From Azorinus chamasolen (Eukaryota; Mollusca; Bivalvia; Cardiida; Solecurtidae): a DNA stretch of 64,000 bases. Every line of letters starts with the position of its first letter. Positions within the stretch are counted from its first letter, which is position 1. Positions 60,729 through 64,000 of this stretch are shown here, piece by piece. The notes below the pieces were generated by a model. The model saw only the letters and a list, made by a program, of their open reading frames with translations. It searched no databases and was not told the origin of the DNA. Both the position numbers and the translations under genes were made by a program. The stretch spans positions 58,882,480-58,946,479 of the forward strand of contig OY755242.1 of the NCBI GenBank assembly GCA_963576725.1. Direction: 5' to 3'.

Positions 60729-60906
60729 TTAACCCTTTACCCCATGCATATTTATTAAGAAATAATTAATATATAGATATCAATTAACTGTATAATCAGA
60801 TTTATATTGTGTCATAAGCAAACAGAGCAGACCCTGTTCAGACGTCTGGTCTGTGTCTACTCTGTTTGCAAAGGTGAAAGAGGCGTATCTATGGAGTAAA
60901 GCATTA
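60729..60906. mobile_element. TTAA MITE, group A, core shortened
   Basis: TTAACCCTTTACCCCATGCA at the left and TATGGAGTAAAGCATTAA at the right. The core has lost its centre (GCAAACAGAGCAGACCCTGT, CAGACGTCTG, GTCTACTCTGTTTGC). The end sequence GGAGTAAAGGATTAA is repeated at 60913-60927. Confidence 0.78.
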
Positions 60907-60982
60907 ATTTCTGGAGTAAAGGATTAATGAATGTGGGAAACGAGAAACTGGGCTCAGCAGATAAAGAGGCTGATAACCACTG

Positions 60983-61130
60983 TTAACTCATTACCTCACA
61001 ACCTGTTTTAAGATCCAACCTCTTTAATAGCATTTTACGCCATTTGAGAAAATGCTCTATTTATCACAATGGTTTCAAAAAGTGACTTTTCAAAGTCGTC
61101 AAAAGGCACCAATATGAGAAAATGGGTTAA
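60983..61130. mobile_element. TTAA MITE, group C, left arm deleted
   Basis: TTAACTCATTACCTCACAAC at the left, CCATTTGAGAAAATGCTCTA TTTATCACAATGGTTTC in the middle and ATGAGAAAATGGGTTAA at the right. Only one palindrome arm survives; 148 bp. Confidence 0.8.
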
Positions 61131-61370
61131 TTGCGAACCATTTGGTATCCTTGGTTGTAAAAAAGTTACGGCGGCTGTAGAAATTATATAACTTTTCGCT
61201 TAAAAGTTCTACGGCCTGTAACAATTAGAAATACGCCGTTCGGCGGCCATGCGGGTGCCGTAGAGCAAATGTGACTTGATTTTTCGTTAGCCAGTCTTCA
61301 TTCTTCGCCACACCGACTGAGTAATTATGTGTAAACTTATTGAACCATTTCAATGCGGGAACTGCCATTT
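61131..61370. other. Intergenic, nothing recognised
   Basis: Somewhat more GC-rich patch around 61220-61260, without an open frame of note. Confidence 0.4.
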
Positions 61371-61437
61371 GCAAACGGGGTAAACCTAGATCAGGGGTCT
61401 CCTAGAGGAGGCCTCTGTTCGGGTTCTGCACTGCTTT
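61371..61437. repeat. Hairpin core copy
   Basis: GCAAACGGGGTAAACCTAGA TCAGG and CTCTGTTCGGGTTCTGCACT around GGTCTCCTAGAGGAGGCC. No TTAA termini. Confidence 0.65.
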
Positions 61438-61512
61438 TAAAACTCCTCTCACAGATGCTTCCCCTTCATACTGAATGAAATATGTCTCTAAACAGTGATG
61501 GGCTATTCCACT

Positions 61513-61763
61513 TTAACCTTCCCACTATGTATATTCTAAATGTCAATACCTACTGAATATTCATGGACAAAATAGTTATATTATAATGAAATGTCGGGAA
61601 AGTGGGATACTGTAGACATTTTAGAAAGTAAACAAACAGATCCACCAAACTCCATTAGCAAACAGAGTAGATCCTGATCAGACGGCTCCTATAGGAGGCA
61701 TCTGATCTGGATCTAATATGTTTGTTAATGCGTAAAACACATTTATATGAGGGAAAGGGTTAA
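61513..61763. mobile_element. TTAA MITE, group B, best-preserved copy
   Basis: Both ends are present (TTAACCTTCCCACTATGTAT and ATATGAGGGAAAGGGTTAA). Internal order: CCTACTGAATATTCATGGAC, GTTATATTATAATGAAATG, AAGTGGGATACTGTAGACAT, AGAAAGTAAACAAACAGATC, then the 68-bp core at 61658-61725 (centre GGCTCCTATAGGAGG). At 251 bp it can serve as the reference copy for this group. Confidence 0.87.
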
Positions 61764-61868
61764 AAATAAATTATTCAAAGTGTCAAGGACATTACGTAGG
61801 CTACCATATACCATCAAACAATGTCACTATGTCCTCGCCGTGGGGAAGTCGTGAAGACTTTTTGTTAA

Positions 61869-61925
61869 CAGTTTGGATCTAGTTCTGTTGAACTTACTGG
61901 CCAAATTCAGAATCCGAACCGTTTG
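61869..61925. repeat. Group D-like dispersed repeat, copy 1
   Basis: CAGTTTGGATCTAGTTCTGT through CAGAATCCGAACCGTTTG. The same sequence, at clearly lower identity, is at 63169-63229. The ends form a weak dyad. Confidence 0.65.
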
Positions 61926-62175
61926 ATCCACTGTTCCAATTTTTATAAAGGTGGGATATGAGAATTAGAGCAGACGACAGTTGTTAAACGGGGATAATGA
62001 CGTCATGATACACAGCTTTATCTGATTGGTCATTATCGCCACACCACTGTCACGAATATTACATGTATCGTGTATCCAGTTTCATTCATAAAACAAGTTG
62101 TTGAGTTCAAATGAGTTGAGGAGAGTTTGTTCTGAGTGTTATGGCTTGTACTTGGCGCTTTACCTGATAGATACA
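61926..62175. other. Intergenic, nothing recognised
   Basis: No feature supported. Confidence 0.35.
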
Positions 62176-62345
62176 TATTTGCAAACATAGTAGATCTAGA
62201 TCAGACTTTTTCAGGGATTATCTAATAGATGTACATGTATTTCTTCAATGTCTGCCATGGCATATACCATGTTCAACCTTAACTAATTGATATTCATGAT
62301 GTCATCATTTCTTACATGTATATCCATCAAGTAAATAATTAAATT
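62176..62345. mobile_element. Degenerate TTAA MITE, group A
   Basis: TTTGCAAACATAGTAGATCT AGATCAGA at the left and CTAATTGATATTCATGATGT CATCATTTCTTACATG at the right, as in 3128-3324. Both termini are eroded. Confidence 0.55.
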
Positions 62346-63168
62346 ACTCATAGTGACTGAATTACAATAACCATTTGATTAAAGATCGACCACAGACTTA
62401 AACCAGACCGTAGTCTCATTAATGACCCCGTAAGACAGCATGCTAATTTTGTGACAGGTGCCGTCTGCCGGGATATCGTTAAAACCGAAAGTAGCTCGAT
62501 ATCACCATTTAGAGTACACAGATGTGAACTAAACCAGACCGGTACATTTGTATACGGTTTGTAAACATCATGTCCGCTCTGGGTTGGGTCTACTTTACTC
62601 TTTAACGCTTTAAATATAATCTATGGATATTCATGCAAGAAATAGAATCGATTAGATCTACGCTTCGAACAAATGTAGCCTAAACCATCCAATTCCTTCA
62701 TTCTTTGTGGCGGTTGATAGGCTTGTACATAACATTTTCACCACCTAAGTCGCCGGAAAGATTTATCAGATTTATATAACTCCATAAGAAAACACGAGAA
62801 TATCACGTATAAGAACTGTTTTGAGCTGTCTCATATCGGTCTGCACTATTTGCCTTTATACTTGAGTGACTACAATGCACTTATCTTTAGAATGATTAAG
62901 CTTATTAAAATTCATAGCGGATAGATTCACGTTTAAATACTCAGCAGGAAAATTGTTGCTTGACTCCACTGGCACTAGACGAAAATTTAAAAGACTATAG
63001 TTCTATATATAATTTCCATCCTAAATATAGTCTTTATATAGTGCCTGTATTATAGACAGAATTACGTGTGTATTCGTCAGTTTCTATCTCGTACATGTAG
63101 TCTTTTTCGATCTAGTGTCGGTGATTCACTCTGTCCTCGCTCGATGCTGTGGTGAATTCATGCATTTA
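62346..63168. other. Intergenic with faint MITE traces
   Basis: CTATGGATATTCATGCAAGA near 62620 and GAGCTGTCTCATATCGGTCT GCACTATTTGC near 62822 look like old hairpin-core material. No gene is recognised. Confidence 0.4.
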
Positions 63169-63229
63169 CAAACAATTTAGATCCAGTTCTGTGTAAGTCG
63201 CTGGCCAAGTTCAGAATCCGGACTGTTTG
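63169..63229. repeat. Group D-like dispersed repeat, copy 2
   Basis: CAAACAATTTAGATCCAGTT CTGTG through TCAGAATCCGGACTGTTTG, collinear with 61869-61925. Confidence 0.65.
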
Positions 63230-63345
63230 ATCATCTGATCTTTTATAGTGATATGGTAGAGAAATGGGATCAGAGAATTACAGCAGCACCAGAGTGTTTA
63301 GCAAGGCAAATACGTCAGCATACTTTGCTGGTTCTATAACATAAT

Positions 63346-63365
63346 ATAATAATAATAATAATAAT
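63346..63365. repeat. (ATA)n microsatellite
   Basis: A short run of ATA triplets. Confidence 0.85.
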
Positions 63366-63509
63366 GACGCGATTGAATGAGGGAACACATTTGGTAATAA
63401 TTAAGCTTCCTTGAGGCCTTCAAAACATGTTTACAATAAACAACAGAATCCAGTCACAAGACATTTACAACCGGTGCAAACCCAGATCAGCTGTTGCATT
63501 GAATATACA

Positions 63510-63511
<2 letters not shown>

Positions 63512-63603
<92 letters not shown>
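63512..63603. repeat. (AG)46 microsatellite
   Basis: Ninety-two bases of uninterrupted AG. It produces the Arg-Glu dipeptide runs of the plus frames at 63411-63689 and 63427-63621, which are rejected as genes. Confidence 0.97.
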
Positions 63604-63809
63604 CGTCAGGTTTTAATATAACACCGATAATTCGAAATATGTTTCATTTAACCTTTTTATCGTGTTTTCACCATTTCTTTAATAAATGATAATGGCATGA
63701 ATTGATCACTTCATGACTATTCATTTACTTTTTTATAAGGTAAAACCTTAAGATGGCATGGTTGGCTGAGAGAAAACTATATGATCAGAGATATATAATT
63801 TCACAATCA

Positions 63810-63907
63810 AACATAGCACTCCCTGATCAGGCGGGTCCTACAGTCTTATCTGGGTCTACTCTGTTTTTAAAGGCGTGAAAAGGTGTTTGTATGAAGGAAA
63901 GGGTTAA
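63810..63907. mobile_element. Right part of a TTAA MITE, group B
   Basis: CAAACATAGCACTCCCTGAT CAGGCGG, then CTTATCTGGGTCTACTCTGT and GTATGAAGGAAAGGGTTAA. The left part is unclear and may begin near 63700. Confidence 0.65.
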
Positions 63908-63933
63908 CTGACGTCAGCTGTTGTCGAATGCAT

Positions 63934-64000
63934 TTAACATTTCCTTCATATAAACGCCTTTTCACGCATTTGCAAACGGAGAAGACCCAGATCAAACGGC
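63934..64000. mobile_element. TTAA MITE, group B reversed, cut by window end
   Basis: TTAACATTTCCTTCATATAA ACGCCTTTTCACGCATTTGC is the reverse complement of a group B right end. GCAAACGGAGAAGACCCAGA TC opens the core. The window stops inside the element. Confidence 0.75.

Noticed and set aside
63411..63689. Arg-Glu repeat protein
   Set aside because: The dipeptide run is the translation of (AG)46.

Overview
The window looks like non-coding DNA from an animal genome, most likely a bivalve mollusc. That reading is an inference from AT-rich sequence, very dense short hairpin transposons, a dispersed repeat of a kind I remember from bivalves (11502-11757), and the absence of compact prokaryote-like genes. 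I recognise no intact protein-coding gene, tRNA or rRNA. Nearly all longer open frames lie inside repeats.

Layout. 1-16800 (left flank) is a mosaic of small TTAA-bounded hairpin elements (MITEs), other hairpins, four tandem-repeat loci (45-bp, 83-bp, 31-bp and simple repeats), a 655-bp long-inverted-repeat element (15414-16068) and a 5'-truncated retroelement remnant (6463-7275, minus strand). 16810-56841 is one structure of about 40 kb: about 580 tandem copies of a 68-bp unit, all in one orientation up to 48681 and in the opposite orientation from 48672 on. Both outer ends carry the same 85-bp hairpin and the same order of unit variants, and the whole is bracketed by the direct repeat CCTATTAGG. 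This is the architecture of a giant foldback-type transposable element with unequal arms (about 31.9 and 8.2 kb). 56842-64000 (right flank) returns to the same MITE-rich mosaic, with an (AT)n, an (AG)46, a GACA/GAGA-rich tract and a 31-bp minisatellite.

Within the giant element the left arm is built of higher-order repeats of about 2.2-3.7 kb and the right arm has a separate 1,224-bp (18-unit) higher-order repeat, so the arms appear to have expanded independently. A 671-bp segment at 35757-36427 interrupts the left arm once; it is nearly identical (two mismatches seen) to 6463-7133 in the left flank, shares its minus-strand 3' end, and is absent from the otherwise identical sister repeats, so it postdates the last array expansion.

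The flanking MITEs fall into related groups that begin TTAACCC and end GGGTTAA, as expected of non-autonomous piggyBac-type elements, although no transposase is present. Two groups carry a 68-bp near-palindromic core (GCAAACAGAG ... CTCTGTTTGC) and another a 61-bp palindrome (ACCATTGTGATAAATAGAGC ...). Coordinates of degenerate copies are approximate.
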